Notes under the pieces: generated by a model | What the model was told of the DNA's origin: nothing | What the model saw: only the letters and a program-made list of their open reading frames with translations | Databases searched by the model: none | Made by a program: the position numbers and the translations under genes | In this document: positions 40,981-50,276 of the stretch, piece by piece | Position numbering within the stretch: the stretch's first letter is position 1 | Layout: each line of letters begins with the position of its first letter | Source of the DNA: Bradyrhizobium cosmicum | GTDB lineage: Bacteria; Pseudomonadota; Alphaproteobacteria; Rhizobiales; Xanthobacteraceae | Assembly (NCBI RefSeq): GCF_007290395.2 | Contig: NZ_CP041656.2 | Location: 62,001 to 126,000 of the forward strand | Length of the DNA: 64,000 nucleotides | Direction: 5' to 3'

Positions 40981-41007
40981 TCCGCGGCGCGAACTATTAT
41001 TTTCGAC

Positions 41008-41036
41008 AACGGCCGGCGAAATGCCGGCCGTTTGCG
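41008..41036 (+). terminator. Terminator hairpin after trxA
   Basis: AACGGCCGGC (41008-41017) pairs perfectly with GCCGGCCGTT (41023-41032) across a GAAAT loop; a short T-run follows. Confidence 0.8.
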
Positions 41037-41046
41037 TTGGTGGGAC

Positions 41047-42132
41047 ATGTCCAGCGTACCACGAGTCCCGCCCTTGCGTGCCCGGCCGGCAAAACCCACA
41101 CGAAAATCAACCTCGCTCGTTGCCATGGAGGCGCGGTCGGTCGACACGATCCCGCGCGGCAAGGCGTGGCAATACGAGCCGAAATGGGACGGCTTTCGTT
41201 GCCTGCTCGCGCGCAGCGGCAAAACCGTCGATCTGCGCTCGAAGTCGGGCGAAGATCTGGCGCGCTATTTCCCTGAAATCGTCGCTGCCGCGCTGAGGCT
41301 GAAGGCGACCAGCTTTACGCTCGACGGCGAGATCGTCATCCCGCAGGGAACGGGCTTTTCCTTCGACGCGCTGCTGCAACGCATTCATCCCGCCGCAAGC
41401 CGAGTGAAGAAGCTCTCGCTGGAAACACCGGCGCTCTATCTCGCCTTCGACCTGCTCGCGACGGCACGGGACAAGCAGCTGGCCGGGAAGCCGCTGAGCG
41501 AACGGCGGCCGGCGCTCGAAGCGTTTGCGCAAGTCAATCTCAAGGCCAGCATCTTCCGTCTATCGCCGGCCACGACCGGCTACACCACTGCCCAGAAATG
41601 GCTGGCGCAATCCGGCGGCGGATCGGACGGCGTCATCGCCAAGCGCGTCGACCTGCCCTATCAGGCGGGCAATCGCGACGGCATGCAGAAGATCAAAAAA
41701 TTTCGCAGCGCCGATTGCGTGATCGGCGGCTTCCGCTATGCGACGAACAAGCTCGCGGGTCGAAAGGTGGTTGGCTCGCTGCTGCTCGGACTCTACGACC
41801 GTGAAGGCCTGCTGCACCACGTCGGCTTCACCTCTGCGATCAAGGCAGGAGAAAAGCCGGCGTTGACCGAAAAGCTGGAGGCTCTGATCGGCGAGCCCGG
41901 CTTCACAGGCAACGCGCCGGGCGGCCCAAGCCGGTGGTCCACCGAGCGCTCTGCAAAATGGTGTCCCTTGAAGCCGAAGCTCGTGATCGAGATCTGCTAC
42001 GACCATTTCAGCGGCGACCGCTTTCGCCACGGCACCTCGATCTTGCGCTGGCGCCCGGACAAAGCGCCGCGGCAATGCACCTTCGAGCAGTTGAAGCAGA
42101 AGGCCGCCGATCCGATGAAGTTGCTGAAATAG
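41047..42132 (+). CDS. ATP-dependent DNA ligase (LigC/LigD-ligase type)
   Basis: 361 residues: nucleotidyltransferase core plus OB-fold, with no polymerase or nuclease domains. The lysine that takes AMP is Lys46 in YEPKWDGFRC. Further motifs: RSKSGEDL, LDGEIVI, YLAFDLLA, DGVIAKR, MQKIKKFRSADCVIGGF. Resembles the ligase part of LigD and stand-alone LigC enzymes, which seal breaks in minor repair and end-joining. No ku gene is in the window. Starts just after the trxA terminator, so has its own promoter. Convergent with the phosphoesterase gene. Confidence 0.92.
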   Translation: MSSVPRVPPLRARPAKPTRKSTSLVAMEARSVDTIPRGKAWQYEPKWDGFRCLLARSGKTVDLRSKSGEDLARYFPEIVAAALRLKATSFTLDGEIVIPQGTGFSFDALLQRIHPAASRVKKLSLETPALYLAFDLLATARDKQLAGKPLSERRPALEAFAQVNLKASIFRLSPATTGYTTAQKWLAQSGGGSDGVIAKRVDLPYQAGNRDGMQKIKKFRSADCVIGGFRYATNKLAGRKVVGSLLLGLYDREGLLHHVGFTSAIKAGEKPALTEKLEALIGEPGFTGNAPGGPSRWSTERSAKWCPLKPKLVIEICYDHFSGDRFRHGTSILRWRPDKAPRQCTFEQLKQKAADPMKLLK

Positions 42133-42134
42133 CG

Positions 42135-42875
42135 CTACTTGATCCATCCCGTCGCCAGCGCGTTCGCCAGCTCCGGCTGATTGTTGCGGCGTGCCAGCGC
42201 AGCCATGGTTTCATGATCGTAGGCGATGTGGCGGAACGTGACTTGCCAGGCACCATCGACAGCTTCGAAGATCGCATAGCGCGCATGCGGCGTGCCGGCC
42301 TCGACGACATGCGGGAACGGGTGCACGTCACGATAGCCGGGGCTGCCGACGCTGCCGGGATTGACGACCAGCCGGCCATCGCGAAGCCGCACCGCGCGGG
42401 CGAGATGGGTGTGGGCGCAGAGGATCAGCGATTGCGTGATGCCTTGAGCAAACTGCTCGATCCGGTCCAGCGGCGATAGCGCCACCGTACCATCGGGGTG
42501 CACAGTATCGAGCCAATAGACCTCGTCATTCTCGGGCGTAGCGTGGCAGAGAAACACCTGGTCAAGGAAGACGCGCGTCATCGGCTGCGCGCGCAGCCAG
42601 TCGAGTTGCGCGGCATCGAGCGCTTCGTAGGCGGGACGGTCCCACGAGCCCATCTTCTCCGGCGGGCGGTCGAGCAGATAGCGGTCGTGGTTGCCGAGCA
42701 CGTGCACGGCGTCGAGCGTCATCAGGATCTCGACGGTTCGCCGCGCATCGAGCGGGCCGCTCAGCATGTCGCCGAGATTGACGATGTCGGAGATGCCTTG
42801 CGCGTGGACATCGGCAAGCACCGCCTCCAGCGCGAGATGGTTTCCATGAACGTCGGCAATCGCGGCAAAACGCAT
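42135..42875 (-). CDS. Calcineurin-like metallophosphoesterase
   Basis: 246 residues. Metal-binding motifs in order: IADVHGNHLALE (DxH), NLGDMLSGPLD (GD), VLGNHDRYLL (GNHD), CHATPEND, LCAHTHLARA (GHxH variant with Ala) and NPGSVGSPG. Resembles the YfcE/MJ0936 family of phosphodiesterases with uncertain physiological substrate. Ends two bases from the ligase gene on the other strand. Confidence 0.9.
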   Translation of the reverse strand: MRFAAIADVHGNHLALEAVLADVHAQGISDIVNLGDMLSGPLDARRTVEILMTLDAVHVLGNHDRYLLDRPPEKMGSWDRPAYEALDAAQLDWLRAQPMTRVFLDQVFLCHATPENDEVYWLDTVHPDGTVALSPLDRIEQFAQGITQSLILCAHTHLARAVRLRDGRLVVNPGSVGSPGYRDVHPFPHVVEAGTPHARYAIFEAVDGAWQVTFRHIAYDHETMAALARRNNQPELANALATGWIK

Positions 42876-42889
42876 TGGCAGTCTCTCTC

Positions 42890-42992
42890 CTCCCCCGGAC
42901 GGAGCGCAGCACTTCCTCAGCGGTGCGCTGCAGAGCCGGGGCCCATGTGGCTTCTGGGTCCCGGATCAGCGCTCCGCTTGTCCGGGACACGA
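42890..42992. repeat. Palindromic intergenic repeat between phosphoesterase gene and folC
   Basis: Contains TGCGCTGCAGAGCCGGGG and continues GCCCATGT; the same 25 bases occur in reverse orientation at about 63466-63490. CCCGGACGGAGCGC at the left is partly complementary to GCGCTCCGCTTGTCCGGG at the right, so the element folds as a long hairpin. Confidence 0.75.
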
Positions 42993-42995
42993 GAC

Positions 42996-44339
42996 CTATG
43001 CAGGAGGCGTGCCGTTGAGACCCAACACATGGCCGGCGAGATAGAGCGAGCCGGTGATCAGGATCCGCGGCGGCACTTCGTAGGCGAGCTTCGACAATCC
43101 GCGCAAGGCGGCCTCGATGCCGGGCGCGATCTCGACGCGCATGCCGAGGCTGCGCGCGGCGTCCGCGAGCCGGTCGACCGGCATCGCGTTTTCGATGTCG
43201 GGAATCGACACCGCGATGATGTGACGGGTGAGGCCGGCGAAATTGGCGAGGAAGGCCGGCGCGTCCTTGTTGGCCATCATGCCCGCAATCACCACCAGCG
43301 GCCGCGACACCCGCTCTTCGAGATCGCCGAGCGCCGCCGCTGCGACGCGGCCGCCCTCCGCATTGTGGCCGCCATCGAGCCAGAGCTCCGAGCCCTGCGG
43401 TCCGAAGGCGAGCAGCTCGCCCGAAGTGATACGCTGCATCCGCGCCGGCCATTCGGCACCGACGATGCCGGCCTCGAAGGCCGCATGATTGACCGTGAAT
43501 GCGGGAATCGCGCGCAGTGTCGCGATCGCGAGCCCGGCATTGTCGAACTGGTGGCGGCCGAACAGGCGCGGCGCCGCAAGATCCATCAGGCCACGCTCGT
43601 CGGAATAGACCAGGCGGCCATGCTCGACATTCACGTGCCAGCTCTCGTTCGCGGCAAACAGCGGTGCGCGCATGCGCTTCGCCTGCGCCTCGATCAAGGC
43701 CATCGCTTCCGGCGTCTGCTCGGCGCAAATCACGGGCACGCCGCGCTTGATGATCGCGGCCTTCTCGCCCGCGATGGAGGTCAGCGTGTCGCCGAGGAAG
43801 TCCATGTGGTCCATGCTGATTGGCGTGATCACGCAGGCCGCAGGCGTATCGATGACATTGGTCGAATCGAGCCGGCCGCCGAGCCCCACTTCGAGCAGCA
43901 CCACATCGGCCGGATTCTGCGCGAACAGGTGAAAGGCAGCGGCGGTCTTCAGCTCGAACACGGTTGCGGCCTCGCCGGCATTGACGCGCTCGACCTCTTC
44001 GAGCGCCGCGCGCAACTCGTCATCGCCGACGAGCACGCCGCCACCGACGCGGCCGATCCGAAAACATTCGTTGATGCGGACGAGATAGGGCGAGGTGTAG
44101 GCGTGGACGCGCAGGCCAGCGGCCTCCAGCGTCGCGCGCAGATAAGCGAGCGTCGAACCCTTGCCATTGGTGCCGGCGATATGGATCACCGGCGGCAGCT
44201 TGCGTTCGGGATGGCCCAGCCGCTCGAGCAGGCGGTGCATCCGATCTAGCCCGAGATCGATGCGCTTCTGATGCAGGGCCGACAGCCGCCCGATCAATTC
44301 ACCGAGCGGCGGCTTTGCATTGTCGGCGGACGCGTTCAC
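42996..44339 (-). CDS. folC: Folylpolyglutamate / dihydrofolate synthase FolC
   Basis: 447 residues. Adds glutamate to dihydropteroate and to folates. Start chosen at the GTG (44339) that overlaps the accD stop as GTGA; the open frame extends further but inside accD. Mur-ligase family ATP loop [17 protein letters not shown], plus [31 protein letters not shown] and [11 protein letters not shown]. Last gene of the trp-acc-fol series. Confidence 0.95.
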   Translation of the reverse strand: MNASADNAKPPLGELIGRLSALHQKRIDLGLDRMHRLLERLGHPERKLPPVIHIAGTNGKGSTLAYLRATLEAAGLRVHAYTSPYLVRINECFRIGRVGGGVLVGDDELRAALEEVERVNAGEAATVFELKTAAAFHLFAQNPADVVLLEVGLGGRLDSTNVIDTPAACVITPISMDHMDFLGDTLTSIAGEKAAIIKRGVPVICAEQTPEAMALIEAQAKRMRAPLFAANESWHVNVEHGRLVYSDERGLMDLAAPRLFGRHQFDNAGLAIATLRAIPAFTVNHAAFEAGIVGAEWPARMQRITSGELLAFGPQGSELWLDGGHNAEGGRVAAAALGDLEERVSRPLVVIAGMMANKDAPAFLANFAGLTRHIIAVSIPDIENAMPVDRLADAARSLGMRVEIAPGIEAALRGLSKLAYEVPPRILITGSLYLAGHVLGLNGTPPA

Positions 44340-45277
44340 GCGTGCGGCGCGGCCGGCGCCACTTCCGGAGCCGATACGATCTGCGCCGGGCTGATGACCG
44401 GCTGCGCTGATTTGGACGCACTTTCCAGCGCGGGCGCCTTGGTCAAGAGACGACAAAGCCGCGCCAGCGTCGGGCGCAAATCATGGCGATGCACGACCAT
44501 GTCGACCATGCCGTGGTCCTTCAGGTACTCGGCGCGCTGGAACCCCTCAGGAAGCTTTTCGCGGATGGTCTGCTCGATCACGCGCGCGCCGGCAAAGCCG
44601 ATCAGCGCGCCGGGTTCGGCGATCTGCACGTCGCCCAGCATCGCATAGGACGCGGTGACGCCGCCGGTGGTCGGGTTGGTCAGCACGACGATGTAGGGCA
44701 GCTTGGCCTCGCGCAGCATCTGCACGCCGACCGTGGTGCGCGGCATCTGCATCAGCGACAGGATGCCTTCCTGCATCCGCGCGCCGCCGGATGCGGCGAA
44801 GACGATGAACGGCGACTTCTTCTCGACCGCGAGCTCGAGCCCGCGCACCAAGGCTTCGCCCGCGGCCATGCCGAGCGAGCCGCCCATGAAATCGAAATCC
44901 TGCACGGCGATGACGACGGCGGCGCCTTCGAGCTTGCCGTAGCCGACCTTGACGGCGTCGTTCAGATTGGTTCGCGCGCGCGCATCCTTGATGCGGTCAA
45001 CGTATTTTTTCTCGTCGCGGAACTTGAGCGGATCGGCGGTGACGTCAGGCAATGCGACGTCGAACCAGGTCTCGTTGTCGAAGATCGACTTCAGCCGCGC
45101 CACCGCGCCCATGCGCATGTGGTAGTTCGAGCCGGGGATGACGAACTGGTTGGCCTCGACGTCCTTGTAGAACACGAGCTGTCCGGAATCCGGGCACTTG
45201 ATCCACAGATTCTCCGGCGTCTCCCGCCGCAGCATGTTGCGGATTTTCGGCCGGACCACATTGGTAAGCCAGTTCAT
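44336..45277 (-). CDS. accD: Acetyl-CoA carboxylase carboxyltransferase subunit beta
   Basis: 313 residues. Transfers CO2 from biotin to acetyl-CoA, the first step of fatty acid synthesis. Carboxyltransferase motifs: [59 protein letters not shown]. The N-terminal zinc ribbon of E. coli AccD is degenerate: only Cys28 of the four cysteines remains (Ser31, Ile47, Ser50 replace the others). Rhizobial homologues I recall look similar. Follows trpA and overlaps folC by four bases. Confidence 0.96.
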   Translation of the reverse strand: MNWLTNVVRPKIRNMLRRETPENLWIKCPDSGQLVFYKDVEANQFVIPGSNYHMRMGAVARLKSIFDNETWFDVALPDVTADPLKFRDEKKYVDRIKDARARTNLNDAVKVGYGKLEGAAVVIAVQDFDFMGGSLGMAAGEALVRGLELAVEKKSPFIVFAASGGARMQEGILSLMQMPRTTVGVQMLREAKLPYIVVLTNPTTGGVTASYAMLGDVQIAEPGALIGFAGARVIEQTIREKLPEGFQRAEYLKDHGMVDMVVHRHDLRPTLARLCRLLTKAPALESASKSAQPVISPAQIVSAPEVAPAAPHA

Positions 45278-45388
45278 GGTTTGCTCCGATGTGCGACCCC
45301 GCCCGGGGATCGCCTGAAGGGATATATGGCGGCCGGGCCGTTGCCCGGCAAGCCGCCGTGTCGCCCGCCCTGGAAGCGGAATTATGGC

Positions 45389-46225
45389 CTATTCCGCCGC
45401 CTGTTGCGCGCCCCTGACGCCCTTGGCCAAGGCTGCGGTCAGCTCGGCCACGGCGCTAACGGTTTTGGCGGTCGCGTGGCCGTCCGCATCGAGGCTGTTC
45501 TTGAGTGCGTCGACAAGCGCGGTGCCGACCACCGAACCATCGGCCTTCTCGGCAATCGCCCGCGCCGCCTCCGGCGTGCGGATGCCAAAGCCAACGCAGA
45601 TCGGCAGATTGGTATGTCGCTTGATGCGCGCGACGGCTTCACCGACGGCAGTCGCGTCCGCCGCCGCTGCACCGGTGATGCCGGCGATCGAGACGTAATA
45701 GACGAAGCCCGACGTATTCGAGAGTACGGCGGGCAGACGCTTGTCGTCAGTGGTCGGGGTCGCCAGGCGAATGAAGTTCAGGCCCGCCTTCAGCGCGGGA
45801 ATACAGAGCTCCTCGTCTTCCTCCGGCGGCAAATCGACGATGATCAGGCCGTCGACGCCTGATGTCTTGGCATCAGCCAGGAACTTGTCGACGCCGTAAA
45901 TGTAAATCGGATTGTAATAGCCCATCAGCACCAGCGGCGTGACATTGTCGTCCTTGCGGAAGCCGCGCACCAGCTCCAGCGTCTTCTTCAAGGTCGTGCC
46001 GTTCTTGAGCGCGCGCAGACCTGCCGCCTGAATCGAGGGGCCATCCGCCATCGGATCGGTGAAGGGAATACCGAGTTCGATGACGTCGGAGCCTGCCTTG
46101 GGCAGCGCCTTGACGATCTCCAGCGACGTCGTGAGATCGGGATCACCGGCCATCACATAGGTGACGAAGGCCGAGCGGCCCTGCTTCTTCAGCTCGGCAA
46201 AACGGGTGTCGATACGCGTGGTCAC
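45389..46225 (-). CDS. trpA: Tryptophan synthase alpha subunit
   Basis: 278 residues. Cleaves indole-3-glycerol phosphate to indole. Catalytic Glu in [17 protein letters not shown], then [12 protein letters not shown] and [12 protein letters not shown] with catalytic Asp; phosphate-binding GFGIRTPE. Overlaps trpB by four bases (ATGA), as expected for coupled alpha/beta subunits. Confidence 0.98.
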   Translation of the reverse strand: MTTRIDTRFAELKKQGRSAFVTYVMAGDPDLTTSLEIVKALPKAGSDVIELGIPFTDPMADGPSIQAAGLRALKNGTTLKKTLELVRGFRKDDNVTPLVLMGYYNPIYIYGVDKFLADAKTSGVDGLIIVDLPPEEDEELCIPALKAGLNFIRLATPTTDDKRLPAVLSNTSGFVYYVSIAGITGAAAADATAVGEAVARIKRHTNLPICVGFGIRTPEAARAIAEKADGSVVGTALVDALKNSLDADGHATAKTVSAVAELTAALAKGVRGAQQAAE

Positions 46226-47439
46226 TTGCTCTTGCCCTTCAGGATGTCGCCGACCTGCGGGACGTCCTTGTCGCCGCGGCCGGAGAGATTGACGACCATC
46301 AGGTGGTCCTTCGGCCGCTTCGGCGCTAGCTCCATCACCTTGGCGATGGCGTGCGCGGGCTCGAGCGCGGGGATGATGCCTTCAAGCTTCGACAGCAGCT
46401 GGAACGCGGCGAGCGCCTCGTCGTCGGTCGCGGAGAGATAGTTCACGCGGCCGATCTCGTGCAGCCAGGAATGCTCGGGGCCGATGCCGGGATAATCGAG
46501 GCCGGCCGAGATCGAATGCGCGTCCTGGATCTGGCCGTCCGCGTCCATCAGGAGATAGGTGCGGTTGCCGTGCAGAACGCCGGGGCGGCCGCCCGCGATC
46601 GAGGCGGCATGCAGCTGCGTGAGCCCGTGGCCCGCGGCTTCGACGCCGAAGATCTCGACGGTGGAATCGTCGAGGAAGGGATGGAACAGGCCCATCGCGT
46701 TCGAGCCGCCGCCGATGCAGGCAACCAAGGAATCCGGCAGGCGACCTTCGATCTCCTGCATCTGCGCCTTGGTCTCGTTGCCGATGATCGACTGGAAATC
46801 GCGCACCAGCGTCGGATAGGGGTGCGGACCCGCCACTGTGCCGATGCAATAGAAGGTATTGTGCACGTTGGTGACCCAGTCGCGCAGCGCCTCGTTCATG
46901 GCGTCCTTCAGCGTGCGCGTGCCCGACTGCACCGGCATCACTGTCGCGCCCAGCATCTCCATGCGGATCACGTTCTGCTGCTGCCGCTCGACGTCGACCG
47001 CGCCCATGTAGACGATGCATTCGAGCCCGAACCGCGCGCACAGCGTCGCGGTGGCGACACCGTGCTGGCCGGCGCCGGTCTCGGCAATGATGCGCTTCTT
47101 GCCCATGCGCCGCGCCAGCATGATCTGGCCGAGCACGTTGTTCACCTTGTGCGAGCCGGTATGATTGAGCTCTTCGCGCTTAAGATAGATCTTGGCGCCG
47201 CCCAGATGCTCGGTCAGGCGTTCGGCGAAATACAGCGGCGAGGGCCGTCCGACATAGTTCTTGAGATAGCCGTCCATCTCGGCCTGGAAGGCCGGATCGG
47301 CCTTGGCCTCGGTGTAGGCCTTTTCCAGATCGAGGATCAGCGGCATCAGGGTTTCGGCGACGAAGCGTCCGCCGAAAATGCCGAAATGGCCGCGCTCGTC
47401 GGGGCCGCTTCGGTAGGAGTTTGGTTTGGCGATGTTCAT
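46222..47439 (-). CDS. trpB: Tryptophan synthase beta subunit
   Basis: 405 residues from ATG at 47439 ([14 protein letters not shown]); the long upstream frame lies within trpF. PLP enzyme joining indole and serine. PLP lysine in [14 protein letters not shown], phosphate loop [13 protein letters not shown], and [12 protein letters not shown]. Overlaps both trpF and trpA by four bases each. Confidence 0.98.
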   Translation of the reverse strand: MNIAKPNSYRSGPDERGHFGIFGGRFVAETLMPLILDLEKAYTEAKADPAFQAEMDGYLKNYVGRPSPLYFAERLTEHLGGAKIYLKREELNHTGSHKVNNVLGQIMLARRMGKKRIIAETGAGQHGVATATLCARFGLECIVYMGAVDVERQQQNVIRMEMLGATVMPVQSGTRTLKDAMNEALRDWVTNVHNTFYCIGTVAGPHPYPTLVRDFQSIIGNETKAQMQEIEGRLPDSLVACIGGGSNAMGLFHPFLDDSTVEIFGVEAAGHGLTQLHAASIAGGRPGVLHGNRTYLLMDADGQIQDAHSISAGLDYPGIGPEHSWLHEIGRVNYLSATDDEALAAFQLLSKLEGIIPALEPAHAIAKVMELAPKRPKDHLMVVNLSGRGDKDVPQVGDILKGKSK

Positions 47440-48095
47440 CGGACGCTCAATTCCTGGGTGGCGCGCGCGGCGCGAATGAAGGCTTTGATCATCTCCGGAT
47501 CCTTCACACCGGGAGCGCTCTCCACACCGGAGGAGACATCGACGCCGCCGGCGCGGGTGACGCGGACGGCCTCGGCGACGTTCCCTGCATGCAGGCCGCC
47601 CGAAACCATATACGGCAGCGCGAGCTCCAGGTTTTGGAGAAGATGCCAATCGAAGGGGGCGCCGAGCCCGCCGGGCCGCGTTGCGTCCTTCGGCGGCCTC
47701 GCGTCGAACAGGATGCGGTCGGCGACCGCAGCATAGCCGGGCAGCAGGGCGAGATCGGCGGCGGTCTCGACCGGCAGCGCCTTCATCACCGGGCGGCCGA
47801 ACTTCTGCTTGATGTCGCGCAGCCGGGCCACGGTCTCCTTGCCGTGGAGCTGAAAGATATCCGGCGACAACGCATCCATGATGTTGTCGAACGTGGCATC
47901 GTCGGCATCGACCGTGAGCGCGACCTTGAGCGCGCGCCGCTTCACTTGGCGGCCGAGATCGCGGCCGGCCTCCAGCGACAGGTGCCGCGGCGACGGCGGG
48001 AAGAACACGAACCCCACCATGTCGGCGCCCGCGTCGAGCGCTGTTTCGAGCGTCTCGCGCGTGGACAGGCCGCAGATCTTGACGAGCAGGGACAT
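47436..48095 (-). CDS. trpF: Phosphoribosylanthranilate isomerase
   Basis: 219 residues, (beta/alpha)8 barrel. Catalytic Cys in [13 protein letters not shown] and Asp in [11 protein letters not shown]; phosphate site [14 protein letters not shown] and [12 protein letters not shown]. First of trpF-trpB-trpA, an order usual in alphaproteobacteria where the other trp genes lie elsewhere. Confidence 0.97.
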   Translation of the reverse strand: MSLLVKICGLSTRETLETALDAGADMVGFVFFPPSPRHLSLEAGRDLGRQVKRRALKVALTVDADDATFDNIMDALSPDIFQLHGKETVARLRDIKQKFGRPVMKALPVETAADLALLPGYAAVADRILFDARPPKDATRPGGLGAPFDWHLLQNLELALPYMVSGGLHAGNVAEAVRVTRAGGVDVSSGVESAPGVKDPEMIKAFIRAARATQELSVR

Positions 48096-48161
48096 GGTCT
48101 CAAAGCGGGTTGCGGCCGCAGCTTCGCGGCCGGAAAGCAGGGTTTTCGGTTGCGGCCGCTT

Positions 48162-48554
48162 CTACAACGTCGCGCGCTGCTTGTCTCGCCCGACGGGCCC
48201 GTAAAGGCCCACCCCGGCGGGAACGGGGAGGCGCTGGGATCCGGGCTTTGCCGCAGCGGCCTGGGCGCGCAGATCGGCCAGTTCGAGCCTGGCTGCCCGC
48301 GCATCCGCGTCGTTTCGGCGCGCCGCACGCCGCCAGTGCCGCTGGCCAAACCAGACCGCGCAGCCGCCGGCCAGGACGCCGAGGGCGCCCGCCAGGATCA
48401 GCAGCAGGAACAGCGGCAGCGTGACCGACAGCGACGGATCTTCCGAGATGAAGGGGTCGAAGGAGACCGTGACGAAATGCCGGTTGGCCACAGCGAAGGC
48501 CACCAGGATCAGGCCCAGCGGAATCACGATCAGCGCGGTCAGGAACTTTCGCAT
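48162..48554 (-). CDS. LapA-domain inner-membrane protein
   Basis: 130 residues. Two membrane helices (LTALIVIPLGLILVAFAVAN, then LPLFLLLILAGALGVLAGG) separated by the family segment NRHFVTVSFDPF, followed by a cytosolic tail rich in Ala/Arg that may be a coiled coil (RRNDADARAARLELADLRAQ). Resembles LapA/YciS, which with LapB controls lipopolysaccharide synthesis in enterobacteria; LapB is not in the window. Located between ihfB and trpF, its usual neighbours. Confidence 0.88.
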   Translation of the reverse strand: MRKFLTALIVIPLGLILVAFAVANRHFVTVSFDPFISEDPSLSVTLPLFLLLILAGALGVLAGGCAVWFGQRHWRRAARRNDADARAARLELADLRAQAAAAKPGSQRLPVPAGVGLYGPVGRDKQRATL

Positions 48555-48635
48555 CGCGATCGCTCGTCTTGAATCAAGCTTGCTGCCGCATCATGCGGCC
48601 GTTCGGTTAAACCCGGACGACGGTCGACGACGGCC

Positions 48636-48941
48636 TTAATCCGGCGCGCCGGGATCCGGATGGTCGCGGTTCAGCCGCTCACGCATTTCCTTGCCGGTCT
48701 TGAAGAACGGAACGCTCTTCTGGTCGACGGGGACATGGGCGCCTGTGCGGGGATTACGCCCGGCGCGTGCAGGGCGATGCTTGACCGAGAAGGCACCGAA
48801 GCCGCGCAACTCGACGCGATCACCGCGCGCGAGAGCCGCTACGATCTCTTCGAGAATCGCATTCACAATGTTCTCGACATCCCGCTGGTACAGATGCGGG
48901 TTGTGCTCGGCGATACGCTGAACAAGTTCGGATTTGATCAT
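48636..48941 (-). CDS. ihfB: Integration host factor subunit beta
   Basis: 101 residues. DNA-bending HU/IHF fold with [18 protein letters not shown], the [24 protein letters not shown] beta-arm region (given in parts: [10 protein letters not shown] and [10 protein letters not shown], whose Pro intercalates into DNA) and [15 protein letters not shown]. Needed for many sigma-54 promoters, recombination and replication. Sits between sppA and the lapA-type gene. Confidence 0.96.
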   Translation of the reverse strand: MIKSELVQRIAEHNPHLYQRDVENIVNAILEEIVAALARGDRVELRGFGAFSVKHRPARAGRNPRTGAHVPVDQKSVPFFKTGKEMRERLNRDHPDPGAPD

Positions 48942-49113
48942 CGAGAGATAGGACCCGGAAGCGTGCGGATGACCATTTCCGTGAAAATACCGTGATCTGT
49001 CAAGACGCTAAATCAAGGTTGAGCGTCGTGAAAACACGTGACAAATGCCGAAAAAGCGGGCTGGCCCGACACCCGTGAGACGGGAAAAGCCTTTTGCGCT
49101 CGCCCGACCCCGG

Positions 49114-50094
49114 TCAGTTTGACGCCGCCGGCTGCCACAGGGCCAGCATTCCATCCATTCCGAACCGGTCCACGGCCTGCGCGACACCGGTTTGCCCGAT
49201 CTGATGCGCAATCGAGCCTAAACCGAGCGCTTCCAGCGTCACGGCAGCCGCCGCCTTGAGGAACGGCAAATCGCCAAAGCGCGGCTCAAGCTTGTAATCG
49301 CGGACGGTGAGTCCCTTCTTGACGCCCTTCTGTTCGACCAGCCAGGTCACCGCGGTCTTCTCGTCGCCGAGCTGGTCGATCAGCTTGAGATCGATCGCCT
49401 GGCGCCCGGTGAAGACGCGGCCATCGGCGACTTTTTCGAGCTGCGTGTCATCCATGCCACGCCGCTCCTTCACCAGGCCCTTGAACCAGGCGTAGGAATC
49501 CTTCACCAGCGCGTCGAGCGCGGCGCGTGCCTCCGGGCTGGTCGGCTCGAAGCCGTTGGGCGCGGCCTTCAGCGGCGAGGACTTCACCTCCTCGACCTTG
49601 ACACCGACGGTCTTCAGCAGCTCCGAGACGTTGGGAAACTGGAACAGCACGCCGATCGAGCCGACCAGCGAGCTCTGCTGGGCGATGATGTGGTCGCTCG
49701 CAATCGCCGTGATGTAACCGCCGGAGGCGGCAAGGCCTTCGACCACGACGACGAGCGGCTTCTTCGCCTTCAGCCTCACCAGCGAATCGTAAAGCTGCTC
49801 GGAGCCGGCGGTGGTGCCGCCCGGCGAGTTAATATGGACGATGACCGCGGCGGCCTGGGAATTCTCCAGCCGCTCCAGCGCCTGCGTGCGGTCGGAATCG
49901 CTGCGGATCAGGCCTTCGATCTGAACGCGCGCGATCGAGCCGGCGGCTGCGAACGTGCCGCGCGCGCCGGGCGTCGCGATCAGCGCGAAGCCTGCGACTG
50001 CCGCGATCGCGATCAGGGCGGCGGCCACGCGCCAGAACGTCAGCTTGCGACGAATCCTGCGGCGATCGACGATGATGTCCGAATCGAGCGACAT
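49114..50094 (-). CDS. sppA: Signal peptide peptidase SppA (short form)
   Basis: 326 residues with a single SppA domain. An N-terminal membrane anchor covers about residues 20-42 (FWRVAAALIAIAAVAGFALI). The nucleophile Ser is in LAASGGYITAIAS and the general-base Lys lies after it in the FQFPNVSELLKTVGVKVEEVKSS stretch (short extract: LKTVGVKVEEVKSS). HINSPGGTTAGSEQL forms the oxyanion/substrate loop. Degrades leftover signal peptides in the membrane. Between rpsA and ihfB. Confidence 0.95.
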   Translation of the reverse strand: MSLDSDIIVDRRRIRRKLTFWRVAAALIAIAAVAGFALIATPGARGTFAAAGSIARVQIEGLIRSDSDRTQALERLENSQAAAVIVHINSPGGTTAGSEQLYDSLVRLKAKKPLVVVVEGLAASGGYITAIASDHIIAQQSSLVGSIGVLFQFPNVSELLKTVGVKVEEVKSSPLKAAPNGFEPTSPEARAALDALVKDSYAWFKGLVKERRGMDDTQLEKVADGRVFTGRQAIDLKLIDQLGDEKTAVTWLVEQKGVKKGLTVRDYKLEPRFGDLPFLKAAAAVTLEALGLGSIAHQIGQTGVAQAVDRFGMDGMLALWQPAASN

Positions 50095-50222
50095 CGCAAT
50101 ATCTCCAAATGAAGGGCCAAGCGCGTTGTGCCGTCACAGCGTGACCATTGGCTTATCTGGATACATCAATTGCGGCGCAATTTGAAGAAAACAAGGCCTC
50201 GCGCAGCCCGATGGAGCGCAAC

Positions 50223-50252
50223 AAAAAAGCCCCGGCTCGCGCCGGGGCTTTG
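50223..50252 (-). terminator. Intrinsic terminator of rpsA
   Basis: On the minus strand a 10-bp perfect stem (AAAGCCCCGG at 50226-50235 with CCGGGGCTTT at 50242-50251 as seen on the plus strand) is followed by a run of six T. A second small hairpin (AGCGAAA / TTTCGCT, 50259-50278) precedes it at the rpsA stop. Confidence 0.92.
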
Positions 50253-50276
50253 GTGTCAGCGAAACCTTCGTTTCGC

